From: an uncultured Oscillospiraceae bacterium
GTDB lineage: Bacteria; Bacillota; Clostridia; Oscillospirales; Oscillospiraceae
NCBI GenBank assembly: GCA_902478785.1
Contig: CABSMJ010000022.1
Location: 1 to 39,196, forward strand
Direction: 5' to 3'
Length of the DNA stretch: 39,196 nt
In this document: positions 1 to 9,927 of the stretch, in pieces
How positions within the stretch are numbered: position 1 is the first letter of the stretch
How the letters are laid out: each line of letters opens with the position of its first letter
Position numbers and translations under genes: made by a program
Notes under the pieces: generated by a model
Seen by the model: the letters and a program-made list of their open reading frames with translations, nothing else
What the model was told of the DNA's origin: nothing
Database searches by the model: none

Positions 1-55
1 ACCGGGGACACTGCGGGTATGAACCGCATGCTCTAGCCAACTGAGCTATGCCGCC
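1..55 (-). tRNA. tRNA-Met (anticodon CAT), 3' part cut off by the window edge
   Basis: Read on the minus strand from 55, the sequence gives a 7-nt acceptor arm GGCGGCA, a D arm (GCTC/GAGC with an AGTTGGCTA loop), an anticodon stem TGCGG/CCGCA and a loop TTCATAC with anticodon CAT (19-21), followed by a short variable loop and the start of the T arm. The 3' acceptor strand lies outside the window. The body resembles elongator tRNA-Met; a lysidine-modified tRNA-Ile(CAT) cannot be fully excluded without the 3' part. A good promoter lies just upstream. Confidence 0.93.
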
Positions 56-87
56 GTCTCTTTTTCATCCCCGACAGGGCACGAATT

Positions 88-116
88 ACTATACCAAGAA
101 ACTCTCTATTTGTCAA
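88..116 (-). promoter_or_regulatory. Sigma-A promoter of the tRNA-Met gene
   Basis: On the minus strand TTGACA (116-111) is separated by 17 bp from TATAGT (93-88), close to the sigma-A consensus. The start site would be near 81, about 26 nt before the mature tRNA 5' end. Confidence 0.85.
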
Positions 117-124
117 GGCTTTTC

Positions 125-162
125 CCGAAAAAAATCAAAATTAGGAAAAATATTTTTTTCGG
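125..162. repeat. AT-rich 11-bp perfect inverted repeat
   Basis: The arms CCGAAAAAAAT (125-135) and ATTTTTTTCGG (152-162) are perfectly complementary around a 16-nt AT-rich spacer. It lies between the end of the fatty-acid cluster and the tRNA promoter. It could be an AT-rich transcription terminator or an upstream promoter element; nothing in the sequence decides between them. Confidence 0.4.
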
Positions 163-208
163 CACCCAACACACCCGGATTTTCCCCGCCTTTTCCGCTG
201 GGAACAGA

Positions 209-235
209 GGGGACCGGCGACCACTTCCGGTCCCC
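209..235 (-). terminator. Hairpin after the MarR-family gene, possible terminator of the fab cluster
   Basis: The 9-bp arms GGGGACCGG (209-217) and CCGGTCCCC (227-235) match perfectly around a 9-nt loop, 19 bp beyond the stop codon of the MarR-family gene. No clear T tract follows on either strand, so termination efficiency is uncertain. Confidence 0.5.
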
Positions 236-253
236 TCCTTCCCGGTCGGGGAC

Positions 254-736
254 TTACTCCGGCAGCTGGGTCTCGGGAAGCTGCACCTCCGGCATCAGCT
301 CCCGGCTGACCACGTTCAGCATCTCCTCCAGCTTGGCGCAGTCCTCCGGCGAGAACCGCCGGGTGATGCGGTCCATGACCTCCACCATATAGGAGGTGGA
401 GATGTTATAGTAGTCGATATACTTCTGAGTGACCTCCAGGTGATACTCCCGCTTGTCTTCTCGGGACTGCACCTTGCGGATGTAGCCCTTCTTGATGAGG
501 CTGTTGACCTTATAGGCCGCGTTAGGCGGGGAGATGCGCATAAAGGAGGCAAACTCATTGATGGAGGGACGGCCCAGCGCCTGGATGGTTTCCATGCAGA
601 AAGTCTCCACGGTGGTGAGACTGGCCTCCCGATCCTGGAAGCGGCGAAAGATCTCCTGATAAAAATGCAGCTTGAATTTGGTATACACGTTGAAAAATGC
701 GTGCTTCAGCATGGCTGTTCGCTCTCTTTCCGCCAT
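254..736 (-). CDS. MarR-family transcriptional regulator of the fatty-acid synthesis cluster
   Basis: 160-residue winged-helix protein of MarR-family size. Residues around 55-95 read as the recognition helix and wing (SINEFASFMRISPPNAAYKV, then SREDKREY), flanked by dimerisation helices. It is the last gene of the fab cluster, the position often held by fatty-acid repressors such as FabT in streptococci; the role as repressor of this cluster is inference. A GTG at 748 is also in frame, but the promoter for this gene puts the transcription start near 751, so the ATG at 736, preceded by GTGGAC, is the better start. It has its own promoter in the gap after fabZ, so the regulator can be made independently of the main transcript. 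No effector site is recognisable from sequence. Confidence 0.82.
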   Translation of the reverse strand: MAERERTAMLKHAFFNVYTKFKLHFYQEIFRRFQDREASLTTVETFCMETIQALGRPSINEFASFMRISPPNAAYKVNSLIKKGYIRKVQSREDKREYHLEVTQKYIDYYNISTSYMVEVMDRITRRFSPEDCAKLEEMLNVVSRELMPEVQLPETQLPE

Positions 737-757
737 TAGTTTGTCCACTGGGATTTT

Positions 758-786
758 ATTATATCAGACCGGCGGAAAAACAGCAA
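758..786 (-). promoter_or_regulatory. Promoter of the MarR-family gene
   Basis: On the minus strand TTGCTG (786-781) is followed after 17 bp by a perfect TATAAT (763-758), in the short gap between fabZ and the regulator. The predicted start near 751 gives a leader of only about 15 nt. Confidence 0.7.
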
Positions 787-789
787 CCG

Positions 790-1224
790 TCATCCGCCGA
801 TGGCGAAGGTCAGCTCCGCCGTGCAGGCCACTTCTCCGTCCACCGTGGCCGTGGCCTGACCGATGCCCACCGGGCCCCGGCGCTTGACCAGGGTGCAGGT
901 CATCTCCAGTCTGTCGCCGGGGGTGACCTTCTTTTTGAACCGGGCATTCTTCACGCCGCCGAAATAAGCGGTCTTGCCCCGCATCTCCGGCAGGGACAGC
1001 ACCGCCACGGCCCCCACCTGGGCCATGGCCTCCAGGATCAGCACGCCGGGCATGACGTGCTCCTGGGGAAAGTGGCCGCAGAAATAGGGCTCCCCTACGC
1101 TGACGCATTTGATGCCCTTGGCCCACTGGCCCGGCTCGCCGTCCACGATCCGGTCCACCAGGGCAAAGGGATAGCGGTGGGGCAGGATCTGGGCGATCTC
1201 GTTGGAATTATACTGCATGCCCAT
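790..1224 (-). CDS. fabZ: 3-hydroxyacyl-ACP dehydratase FabZ
   Basis: Dehydrates (3R)-hydroxyacyl-ACP to trans-2-enoyl-ACP in each round of cytosolic type II fatty-acid elongation. The 144-residue hot-dog protein has the usual length. It carries LPHRYPF near residue 15, the catalytic histidine H51 in GHFP and the catalytic glutamate E65 in EAMAQ; their 14-residue spacing equals that of the E. coli H54/E68 pair. The start ATG at 1224 has GGGAGG 8 nt upstream and lies 3 nt after the fabF stop, so the two are co-transcribed. No fabA or fabN is present in the window, so how unsaturated acids are made cannot be told here. Confidence 0.97.
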   Translation of the reverse strand: MGMQYNSNEIAQILPHRYPFALVDRIVDGEPGQWAKGIKCVSVGEPYFCGHFPQEHVMPGVLILEAMAQVGAVAVLSLPEMRGKTAYFGGVKNARFKKKVTPGDRLEMTCTLVKRRGPVGIGQATATVDGEVACTAELTFAIGG

Positions 1225-1227
1225 CTT

Positions 1228-2469
1228 TTACGCCTCCCACTTCTTCAGCAGGATGCTGCCGTTGTGGCCGCCGAAGCCCAGGGAGTTGGACAGAGCGCAG
1301 CGCAGGGCCTTCTCCCGGCCCTCGTTGGGCACCACGTCCAGGTCGCACTCCGGGTCGGGCACCTGATAGTTGATGGTGGCGGGCACAAAGCCGTCGTGAA
1401 GGGACAGGGCGGTGAAGATGGCCTCCACGGCGCCGGCAGCGCCCAGCATATGGCCGGTCATGGACTTGGTGGAGCTGATGGCCAAGGCATGGGCGTGGTC
1501 GCCGAACACCGCCTTCACAGCGGCGGTCTCTCCGGCGTCGTTGAGGTGGGTGGAGGTGCCGTGGGCGTTGATATAGTCCACCTCCTCCGGGGCGATGCCG
1601 GCGTCGGAGAGGGCCATGGCCATGGCCTTGGCGCCGCCGGAGCCGTCGGGCCGGGGAGCGGTCATGTGATAGGCGTCGCAGGTGGCGCCGTAGCCCACGA
1701 ACTCGGCGTAGATCTTGGCGCCCCGGCTGAGGGCGTGCTGGAGCTCCTCCAGCACCAGGATGCCGGCGCCCTCGCCCAGGACGAAGCCGCTGCGCTCGCC
1801 GTCAAAGGGGATGGAGGCCCGAGCGGGGTCCGTGGCCTGGCTCAGGGCCTTCATGGAGGTGAAGCCGCCGATGGCCAGGGGGGTCACAGCGGCCTCAGTG
1901 CCGCCGCAGAGCATCACGTCGGCATAGCCGTCCCGGATGTAGTGGAAGGCGTCGCCCACGGCGTTGGTGCCGCCGGCACAAGCGGTCACCGGGCAGGAGC
2001 ACATGCCCCGGAAGCCGGAGTCAATAGCGATCTGGCCCGCGGCCATGTTGCAGATGGCGGTGGGGATGTAGAAGGGGGAAACCCGGTCCCAGCCCTTCTG
2101 GGCGCCCTTGTCGTGCTCGGCCTCAGTGATGGAGAGGCCGCCGATGCCGCTGGAGACGATGACGCCGCAGCGGTCCAGATCCTCCTGCTCCTTGTCCAGG
2201 CCGCTGTCCTGGAGGGCCTCCCGGGCGGAGGCCAGGGCGAACTGGGTGAAGCGGGCCATGTGCTTGGCCTCCTGGCGGGTGAAGTGGGCCTCGGGGTCAA
2301 AGCCCTTGACCTCCGCCGCCAGGGAGACCTTCTGACCGGTGGGGTCAAACTGGGTGATGGGGCCGATGCCGCACACGCCGCTGCGCACGGCCTGCCAGCT
2401 GTCGGCAGCAGTAAGGCCCACGGGGGTCACGGCCCCCAGGCCGGTGATGACGACTCTGCGTCGTTCCAT
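1228..2469 (-). CDS. fabF: 3-oxoacyl-ACP synthase II FabF
   Basis: Condenses malonyl-ACP with growing acyl-ACP chains. The 413-residue thiolase-fold enzyme has the complete Cys-His-His triad: C164 in VTACAGG, H303 in NAHGTST and H340 in KSMTGHMLGAAGA, matching the E. coli FabF numbering almost exactly. The start at 2469 (MERRRVVITG) has GGAGG 7 nt upstream; the reading frame continues open further 5', but those residues do not look like KAS protein. An unusual 329-bp gap separates it from fabG, whereas the neighbouring junctions are a few bases or overlap. Confidence 0.98.
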   Translation of the reverse strand: MERRRVVITGLGAVTPVGLTAADSWQAVRSGVCGIGPITQFDPTGQKVSLAAEVKGFDPEAHFTRQEAKHMARFTQFALASAREALQDSGLDKEQEDLDRCGVIVSSGIGGLSITEAEHDKGAQKGWDRVSPFYIPTAICNMAAGQIAIDSGFRGMCSCPVTACAGGTNAVGDAFHYIRDGYADVMLCGGTEAAVTPLAIGGFTSMKALSQATDPARASIPFDGERSGFVLGEGAGILVLEELQHALSRGAKIYAEFVGYGATCDAYHMTAPRPDGSGGAKAMAMALSDAGIAPEEVDYINAHGTSTHLNDAGETAAVKAVFGDHAHALAISSTKSMTGHMLGAAGAVEAIFTALSLHDGFVPATINYQVPDPECDLDVVPNEGREKALRCALSNSLGFGGHNGSILLKKWEA

Positions 2470-2798
2470 AGTGTACCTCCGAATTTGAATGCAAGCCGCT
2501 CCGCCCTGGGGCAAAGCGGGAAGCAAAAGTCATTTTTCTCCGGTGGATCTGCCCAGGGCAGATCCGAAATTTTTAATTACTTTCACCGCGACCTGTGATT
2601 CTGCGGGAATTCACTTCCCGCGGAATTCCTCTGCCCGCCGCAGCGATGCGCCCGCCGTGCGGGCGTGAGGGGAAAGCAGCGAAACGCCGCCTGTGGCGGA
2701 AGAAGTGAGCTGCTTTCGAGGCAGCGGCGCGATTGGCGGCCCGGCAGGGCCGGGAATCGCAATGCCGCAACGGTGCCAACCTGCTCCCCCTCGGGGTT
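2470..2798. repeat. Palindrome-rich non-coding insert between fabG and fabF
   Basis: No gene is supported here. The stretch holds several hairpins: a 10-bp near-perfect palindrome GGATCTGCCC/GGGCAGATCC (2545-2565), then GCCCGC/GCGGGC, CCGCC/GGCGG, GCTGC/GCAGC and CGGCCC/GGGCCG between about 2640 and 2755. It interrupts an otherwise tightly packed operon in the transcribed strand. None of the hairpins is followed by a convincing T tract in the operon direction. It may be an interspersed repeat element, an mRNA processing site or an attenuating region. Confidence 0.5.
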
Positions 2799-3542
2799 TT
2801 ACATGGCCATACCGCCGTCCACGGCCAGCACTTGGCCGGTGACATAGGCGGCCTCGTCGCTGGCCAGGAAGGCCACCGCCTTGGCCACGTCCTCCGGCGC
2901 GCCCATGCGGCCCATGGGGATGGAGGCAAGCGTAGCCTCCCGGGCGGCCTGGGGCATGGCGGCGGTCATATCCGTATCGATGAAGCCAGGGGCCACGGCG
3001 TTGACGGTGACGCCCCGGGAGGCCAGCTCCTTGGCCAGGGACTTGGTCATGCCGATGACGCCGGCCTTGCTGGCGGCGTAGTTCACCTGGCCGGCGTTGC
3101 CCCGGAGCCCCACCACGGAGCTCAGGTTCACGATGCGGCCGTAGCGCTGCTTCATCATCAGACGGGACACCGCCTTCATGCACAGGAAGGTGCCCTTCAG
3201 ATTGGCGTTGATCACCGCGTCGAAGTCCTCCTCCTTCATCATCATCAGGAGGCCGTCCCGGGTGATGCCGGCGTTGTTGACCAGAATGTCGATCCGGCCG
3301 AAGGCCTGCACCGCCGCGTCCATCAGGGCCTTGACCTCATCGGCCTGGGCCACGTCGCACCGGACGGCCAGGGCCTTGGCCCCCAGGGCCTCACAGGCGG
3401 CTACGGTCTCACTGGCCGCGGCCTCGTTTCCGGCGTAGCACAGCACCACGTTGGCGCCGCCCCTGGCCAGCTCCAGGCAGATGGCCCGGCCCAGTCCCCG
3501 GCTGCCGCCGGTGACCACAGCGGTCTTTCCCGCAAAGTCCAT
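2799..3542 (-). CDS. fabG: 3-oxoacyl-ACP reductase FabG
   Basis: NADPH-dependent reduction of 3-oxoacyl-ACP to 3-hydroxyacyl-ACP. The 247-residue short-chain dehydrogenase has the dinucleotide motif TGGSRGLGRA at residues 11-20, the NNAG motif at 89-92, and the catalytic S142-Y155-K159 with the family's 13-residue spacing. The ATG at 3542 has AAAGGAG 7 nt upstream, located in the 4-nt gap and 3' end of fabD, so translation is probably coupled. Conserved C-terminal residues are intact. Confidence 0.98.
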   Translation of the reverse strand: MDFAGKTAVVTGGSRGLGRAICLELARGGANVVLCYAGNEAAASETVAACEALGAKALAVRCDVAQADEVKALMDAAVQAFGRIDILVNNAGITRDGLLMMMKEEDFDAVINANLKGTFLCMKAVSRLMMKQRYGRIVNLSSVVGLRGNAGQVNYAASKAGVIGMTKSLAKELASRGVTVNAVAPGFIDTDMTAAMPQAAREATLASIPMGRMGAPEDVAKAVAFLASDEAAYVTGQVLAVDGGMAM

Positions 3543-3546
3543 CTCG

Positions 3547-4485
3547 TTACTCCTTTCCCAGTTCCGCCAGACGCTGCGGCAGGGCCGCCACGTCCGCCGC
3601 CGTCTCCACGGCGATGACCGGCAGCTCCGGCGCGGTCTTTTTCACAAAGCCGCTGAGGACCTTCCCCGGGCCGATCTCCACCAGGGCGTCCAGGCCCATG
3701 GCGGCGAGCTTGCGGATGGTGTCCTCCATATAGACGCTGCTCTGGACCTGGCGCACCAGGAGCTCGGGGATGGTCTGGGTGTCGTCCTTCACATCCCCCA
3801 GGCAGTTGAACAGCACCGGGATCTCCATAGGCCGGAAGTCCACGGTCTCAAAGCGCTTGGCCAGGGCCTCCCCGGCGGGGGCCATGAGAGGCGTATGGAA
3901 GGGGCCGCTGACCTTCAGCGGCATGCAGCGCCGGGCGCCCTTTTCCTTGGCCAGGGCGGCGGCCTTCTCCACGGCGGCCTTGTCGCCGCCGATGACCAGC
4001 TGGCCCGGGCAATTATAGTTGGCAATGACCACGCAGCCCGCGTCGGAGGCCTCCTGGCAGGCCGCCTGGAGGGATTCCCGGTCCAGATTCAAGACCGCCA
4101 TCATGGCGCTCTCCCGGCCGGCAGCCGCTGCTTCCATGGCCTTGCCCCGGAAGGCCACCAGCTCAATGGCGGTCTCGGCGTCAAAGACGCCGGCGGCGTG
4201 GAGGGCGGAGTACTCGCCTAAGGAAAGGCCGGCGGCCACGGCGGGGCGGATGCCCTGCTCCGCCAGCACGGCGGTGAGGCCGGCGGCAAAGGCCACCATG
4301 CAGGGCTGGGTATAGCGGGTCTGGTTCAGGACCCCGGCGGCGTCGGTGAAGGAGACCTCCTTCAGGTCAAAGTCCACCTTGGCACTGTCGTAGACCGCCC
4401 GGAAGGCGGGGTAGGCCTCATAGAGGTCGGCGCCCATGCCGGGGTGCTGGGCACCCTGGCCGGCGTACAAAAAGCCCAGCTTCAC
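3547..4485 (-). CDS. fabD: Malonyl-CoA:ACP transacylase FabD
   Basis: Moves malonyl from CoA to ACP, supplying the extender unit. With the GTG start at 4485 the protein has 312 residues and begins MKLGFLYAGQGAQ, as expected for the family. The catalytic serine is S88 in GLSLGEY and the histidine is H197 in GPFHTPLM. An ATG at 4500 is also in frame, but GGAGGGA (4498-4492) lies at ideal distance from the GTG, which overlaps the fabK stop by 4 bp (GTGA), so the GTG is preferred. Confidence 0.97.
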   Translation of the reverse strand: MKLGFLYAGQGAQHPGMGADLYEAYPAFRAVYDSAKVDFDLKEVSFTDAAGVLNQTRYTQPCMVAFAAGLTAVLAEQGIRPAVAAGLSLGEYSALHAAGVFDAETAIELVAFRGKAMEAAAAGRESAMMAVLNLDRESLQAACQEASDAGCVVIANYNCPGQLVIGGDKAAVEKAAALAKEKGARRCMPLKVSGPFHTPLMAPAGEALAKRFETVDFRPMEIPVLFNCLGDVKDDTQTIPELLVRQVQSSVYMEDTIRKLAAMGLDALVEIGPGKVLSGFVKKTAPELPVIAVETAADVAALPQRLAELGKE

Positions 4486-5429
4486 TGCTCGTCCCTCCAT
4501 TCTTTTCCGGCGGCGGCCAGAGCAGCCCGTCCGCCGTCATAGAGGCCCTGGAGGATCTCCGCCACAGGACGGATCTCGTGGAGCATGCCGGCCACCTGGC
4601 CGCTCATGACGCTGCCCATTTCCGTGTCGCCCTCCAGCACGGCCCGGCGCAGGCCGCCCAGAGTCACCTGTTCCAGTTCCTCCAACGTGGCGCCCCGCTT
4701 TTCCAGGGCCAGATACTCCCGGGCCATCTTGTTCTTGAGCACCCGGACCGGGCCGCCGATGGAGCGGCCGGTGACCACGGTGTCGGAGTCCTTGGCCTTC
4801 AAAATGGCCTGCTTGTAGTTGTCATGGATGGGGCACTCATTGCTTGCCAGGAGGCACGTTCCCACCTGGATGCCGCAGGCGCCCAAAGAGAAGGCGGCAG
4901 CCACCTGACGGCCGTCGGCGATGCCGCCGGCAGCCACCACGGGCACATCCACCGCATCGATGACCTGGGGCACCAGGGCCATGGTGGTCATCTCGCCCAC
5001 ATGGCCGCCGGACTCGGTGCCCTCGGCGATGAAGGCGTCCACATGGTACCGGCTCAGGCGCTTGGCCAGGGCCACCGCCGCCACCACAGGCAGCACCTTG
5101 ATGCCCGCCTCTTTCCAGGCGGGGATGTACTTGCCGGGGTTGCCGGCGCCGGTGGTGACCACCTTGACGCCCTCCTCCAGGATGATCTGGGCGATGTCGT
5201 CGGCGTAGGGGCTCATGAGCATGAGATTGACGCCGAAGGGCTTGTCCGTCAGCTCCTTGGCCCGGCGGATCTCCTTGCGGAGCCTCTCGCCGTCCCAGCC
5301 GCCGGTGGCGATCATACCCAGGGCCCCGGCGTTGGAGCAGGCAGCGGCGAACTCGCCGGTGGCGATGTTGGCCATGCCGCCCTGAATGATGGGGAGACGG
5401 GTCCCCAGGATCTCATTGAGTTTTTTCAT
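4482..5429 (-). CDS. fabK: Enoyl-ACP reductase II FabK (FMN-dependent)
   Basis: Last reductive step of elongation, reducing enoyl-ACP with NAD(P)H through FMN. The 315-residue TIM-barrel protein of the nitronate-monooxygenase/FabK superfamily has IIQGGMA at residues 14-20, TTGAGNPG near 92-99 and EGTESGGHVGEMTTM at 136-150, with H143 equivalent to the conserved FabK histidine. It lies between fabH and fabD, and no FabI or FabV is present here, so FabK is the likely sole enoyl reductase of this cluster. FabK enzymes are known to be insensitive to triclosan. AGAGG precedes the ATG at 5429. Confidence 0.95.
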   Translation of the reverse strand: MKKLNEILGTRLPIIQGGMANIATGEFAAACSNAGALGMIATGGWDGERLRKEIRRAKELTDKPFGVNLMLMSPYADDIAQIILEEGVKVVTTGAGNPGKYIPAWKEAGIKVLPVVAAVALAKRLSRYHVDAFIAEGTESGGHVGEMTTMALVPQVIDAVDVPVVAAGGIADGRQVAAAFSLGACGIQVGTCLLASNECPIHDNYKQAILKAKDSDTVVTGRSIGGPVRVLKNKMAREYLALEKRGATLEELEQVTLGGLRRAVLEGDTEMGSVMSGQVAGMLHEIRPVAEILQGLYDGGRAALAAAGKEWRDEQ

Positions 5430-5441
5430 ATCTGACCTCTC

Positions 5442-6392
5442 TTACGCAAATTCCACCAGCGCGCCGCCCCAGGTGAGGCCGCCGCCGAAGCCCACGATCA
5501 GCACCCGGGAGCCCGGTCCCACCTTGCCCTGCTCGTGGAGCTCGCTGAGGACCAGGGGGATGCTGGCGGCGGAGGTGTTGCCGTATTCGCCGATGTTCTT
5601 GTAGTACTTCTCCGGGGGGATGTGATACTTGCGCACCGCCAGGTCGATGATCCGGGCGTTGGCCTGGTGGAAGACGAAAAAGTCCACATCTTCCATGGTC
5701 TTGCCCGTGCGCTTGAGGACCTGATCGATGCACCAGGGCACCGCCTCCACGGCAAACTTGAAGACCTTGGTGCCCTCCATATACACCAGGCTGGGCACGC
5801 CCTTTTCCACACCGGGCACCCGGAGCATCTCATCGGTGCCGTGGCAGCCCAGCAGGGCGGAGATGGAGTCCCACTCCTCCCGGGCCTCCACCACCGCGGC
5901 GCCGGCGCCGTCGCCGAAGAGGATGCAGGTGCCACGATCCTCCCAGTTGGTGATGCGGCTGAGGTTCTCCGCGCCGATGACCAGGCCGTACTTCCGCTCT
6001 GAGGCGCCCAGCAGGCACTCCACGGTGTGGAGGGCATAGAGGAAGCCGGTGCAGGCGGCGTTGAGGTCGAAGCACACGGTGTCGTGGGGCAGGCCCAGCT
6101 CCCGCTGGAGGCAGCAGGCCGCCGAAGGCACCAGGGTATCCGGCGTCAACGTGGCCACCACGCAGACGGCGATGTCCTCCGCCGTGATGCCGGCGTTTTC
6201 CATGGCCCGGCGGGCGGCCAGGACCGTCATGTCGGTGATGGTCTCACCTTCGGCCAGGTGGTGGCGGGTGTGAATGCCGGTGCGGGTGGTGATCCACTCG
6301 TCGTTGGTCTCCACGATCTTGGCCATATCGGCGTTGGTGACCAGCTTGGAGGGGACGCCCCGGCCAGTACCAATGATCTTGATTCCCTTCAT
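5442..6392 (-). CDS. fabH: 3-oxoacyl-ACP synthase III FabH
   Basis: Starts fatty-acid synthesis by condensing an acyl-CoA primer with malonyl-ACP. The 316-residue protein has the KAS III triad: C114 in NAACTGFLYA, H242 in FHQANARI and N272 in GNTSAAS, plus the GFGGGLTWG C-terminus. The ATG at 6392 overlaps the accA stop by 4 bp (ATGA), so initiation depends on the upstream gene. Primer preference (acetyl or branched acyl-CoA) cannot be read from sequence. Confidence 0.98.
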   Translation of the reverse strand: MKGIKIIGTGRGVPSKLVTNADMAKIVETNDEWITTRTGIHTRHHLAEGETITDMTVLAARRAMENAGITAEDIAVCVVATLTPDTLVPSAACCLQRELGLPHDTVCFDLNAACTGFLYALHTVECLLGASERKYGLVIGAENLSRITNWEDRGTCILFGDGAGAAVVEAREEWDSISALLGCHGTDEMLRVPGVEKGVPSLVYMEGTKVFKFAVEAVPWCIDQVLKRTGKTMEDVDFFVFHQANARIIDLAVRKYHIPPEKYYKNIGEYGNTSAASIPLVLSELHEQGKVGPGSRVLIVGFGGGLTWGGALVEFA

Positions 6393-7210
6393 GGGTTCTC
6401 CTTTCGGGACTCGCTGGTCCCCATCCTTCTGAATTTTTCATAGCGCGCCGCCGCCAGGGCCGGGCCCCGGAGCCGATCCAGCTCCGTCAGGTGCTGGCGC
6501 AGGCAGCGGTCCAGTTCCCGGCAGGCGATGGCCGGGGCCAGATGGGCCCCGCCCTCCGGCTCCGGGATGATCTCGTCGATGACGCCCAGGGCCTTGAGCT
6601 CCGGGGCGGTCATTTTCATCAGCTCACAGGCCTCCTCATGCCGGGCGGCGTCCTTCCACAAAATGGAGGCAAAGCCCTCGGGGGAGAGGATGGCGTAGAC
6701 GGCGTTTTCCTGCATCAGCACCCGGTCGGCCACCGCCAGCGCCAGGGCGCCGCCGCTGTTGCCCTCACCGGTGATGACGGCCACGATGGGCACCGTCAGG
6801 CGGCTCATCTCAAAGAGGTTCCGGGCGATGGCCTCCCCCTGGCCGTGGGCCTCCGCCTCCAGGCCCGGATAGGCCCCGGAGGTGTCGATGAAGGTGATGA
6901 TAGGCCGGCGGAACTTCTCCGCCTGGCGCATGAGCCGCAGGGCCTTGCGGTAGCCCTCGGGATTGGGCATCCCGAAGTTGCACTGGAGGTTTTCCTCCAG
7001 CGTCTTTCCCTTGCGGGTGCCGATAACGGTGACGGGGCGGCCGTGGAACAACGCCACGCCCCCCAGAATGGCGGCGTCCTCGCCGCACAGCCGGTCCCCC
7101 TTGCACTCGAAAAAGTCGGTGAAGAGGGCGGAGATATAGTCGCTGACATTGGGCCGGCCAGGGTGGCGGGCGATGGTTACGCGCTCCGCGGCAGTCAGTT
7201 GTTTCCTCAT
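6389..7210 (-). CDS. accA: Acetyl-CoA carboxylase carboxyltransferase subunit alpha
   Basis: With AccD it forms the carboxyltransferase that moves CO2 from biotin to acetyl-CoA, giving malonyl-CoA. The 273-residue crotonase-fold protein has GDR near residue 38, GMPNPEGYRKALRLM at 80-94, the FIDTSGAYPG motif near 107-116 and GEGNSGGALAL near 148-158. It is a little shorter than the E. coli enzyme (about 319) because N- and C-terminal extensions are reduced. It overlaps accD and fabH by 4 bp on each side. Confidence 0.96.
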   Translation of the reverse strand: MRKQLTAAERVTIARHPGRPNVSDYISALFTDFFECKGDRLCGEDAAILGGVALFHGRPVTVIGTRKGKTLEENLQCNFGMPNPEGYRKALRLMRQAEKFRRPIITFIDTSGAYPGLEAEAHGQGEAIARNLFEMSRLTVPIVAVITGEGNSGGALALAVADRVLMQENAVYAILSPEGFASILWKDAARHEEACELMKMTAPELKALGVIDEIIPEPEGGAHLAPAIACRELDRCLRQHLTELDRLRGPALAAARYEKFRRMGTSESRKENP

Positions 7211-8060
7211 GAGCGGCCTCCCTTCTCATGGAGCCGGAGCAAGCGGGAGAGAGTCTCCCGCATTTTTCCCCGGGGCACCACGGCATCCACAAAGCCGTGC
7301 TCCTCCAGATACTCCGCCCGCTGGAACCCCTCAGGCAGGGTCTGGCCGATGGTCTGCTGGATCACCCGGGGGCCGGCAAAGCCGATGAGGGCCCCGGGCT
7401 CCGCCAGGATGATGTCCCCCAGGGAGGCAAAGCTGGCGGTGACGCCGCCGGTGGTGGGGTCCGTCAGCACGGAGATGTACAAAAGCCCCTTCTGGGCATA
7501 CCGGGCCAGGGCGGCGCTGGTCTTGGCCATCTGCATCAACGAGAGGATGCCCTCCTGCATCCGCGCGCCGCCGCTGGCGGCGAAGAGGATGAGAGGCAGG
7601 CGGTTTTTTCCGGCGTACTCAATGGCCAGTGTCAGCTTCTCCCCCACGGCGGCGCTCATGGAGCCCATGAGGAAGCGGCTGTCCAGCACGCCCACCACGC
7701 ACTTGCGGCCGTCGATGGTACCCAGGGCGGTGACCACGGCCTCGCTGAGGCCGGTCTTGCGCTGGGCCGCGCTGAGCTTTTCCCGGTAGCCAGGAAAGGA
7801 CAGGGGATCCGCAGCGCTGACCTTGGTGAAGAGCTCCCGGAAGGAGCCCGGGTCCAGCACGGAGCTCAGGCGGTAGTAGGCCCCCATGGGGAAGTGATAG
7901 CCGCACTTGGGGCACACGGACAGTCCCTGGGCCACCAGCCGCCGCTCGCTCTCCTGGCCGCACTTGGGGCACTGGACCAGCTTGTCGCCGGGCACATAGT
8001 TGTCCCGCATGGCCTTCATGGCCAGCAGCCGGGCCCGGCGGCGGGCAAAGATGGATTCGC

Positions 8061-8064
<4 letters not shown>
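7207..8064 (-). CDS. accD: Acetyl-CoA carboxylase carboxyltransferase subunit beta
   Basis: Partner of AccA. The 285-residue protein begins with a four-cysteine zinc ribbon (C32, C35, C51, C54 in two CPKCG knuckles) followed by the crotonase-fold domain with GARMQEG near residue 168 and the conserved PTTGGVTASFA segment around 203-213. It starts with GTG at 8064, inside a GTGA overlap with the accC stop. Confidence 0.97.
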
Positions 8065-9452
<1,388 letters not shown>

Positions 9453-9455
9453 GGC

Positions 9456-9884
9456 TTACACCGCCCGATAACGGAACAGGGCGTCCCCAAAGGCCACCAG
9501 GTCGCCATTGGCGCAGCAGACCTCCTCGATGACGCAGTCACAGGGGGCGGGGACCTCGCTCATCATCTTCATGGCCTCCATGAGGCACACAGTCTGGCCC
9601 TTGCTGACGCGGTCCCCCACGGAGACGAAGGGGGGCTGGTCAGGGGCGGGGGCGGCGTAGTAGGTGCCCACAAGAGGGGCGGTGATGGCGGGCTGGGCCG
9701 CCGGCTCTTCCGCCGCCGCAGAAGCGGCGGGAGCGGGGGCGGCAGCGGCAGCAGGGGCCGCAGGAGCCAGGGCGCCCTGGCCTCGTGTCAGCTCTATGGT
9801 AAAGTCCTCCTTGGACAGCTTCAGCGTCTGGACGGTGGAGCGGTCAAAGCAGGCGATCAGATCAAAAATCTCTTGGTTCGTCAT
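9456..9884 (-). CDS. accB: Biotin carboxyl carrier protein of acetyl-CoA carboxylase
   Basis: Carries biotin between AccC and the AccAD transferase. 142 residues: an N-terminal segment (1-35), an Ala/Pro-rich flexible linker (about 38-68, almost only A, P and E) and the C-terminal biotinyl domain with the EAMKMM motif, where K106 would be biotinylated. The start is the ATG at 9884. It follows acpP after 85 bp that contain a strong hairpin, which may lower expression of the acc-fab part relative to acpP. Confidence 0.97.
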   Translation of the reverse strand: MTNQEIFDLIACFDRSTVQTLKLSKEDFTIELTRGQGALAPAAPAAAAAPAPAASAAAEEPAAQPAITAPLVGTYYAAPAPDQPPFVSVGDRVSKGQTVCLMEAMKMMSEVPAPCDCVIEEVCCANGDLVAFGDALFRYRAV

Positions 9885-9927
9885 GTCAGTTCCTTTCCAA
9901 ACAGCCGTTTTTCCGGCACAAAGGGAC

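Noticed and set aside
697..2598. Very long open frame on the plus strand opposite fabZ/fabF
   Set aside because: It is antisense to clear FabF and FabZ, with low-complexity Gly/Ala/His/Leu composition caused by high GC; no ribosome site or family match.
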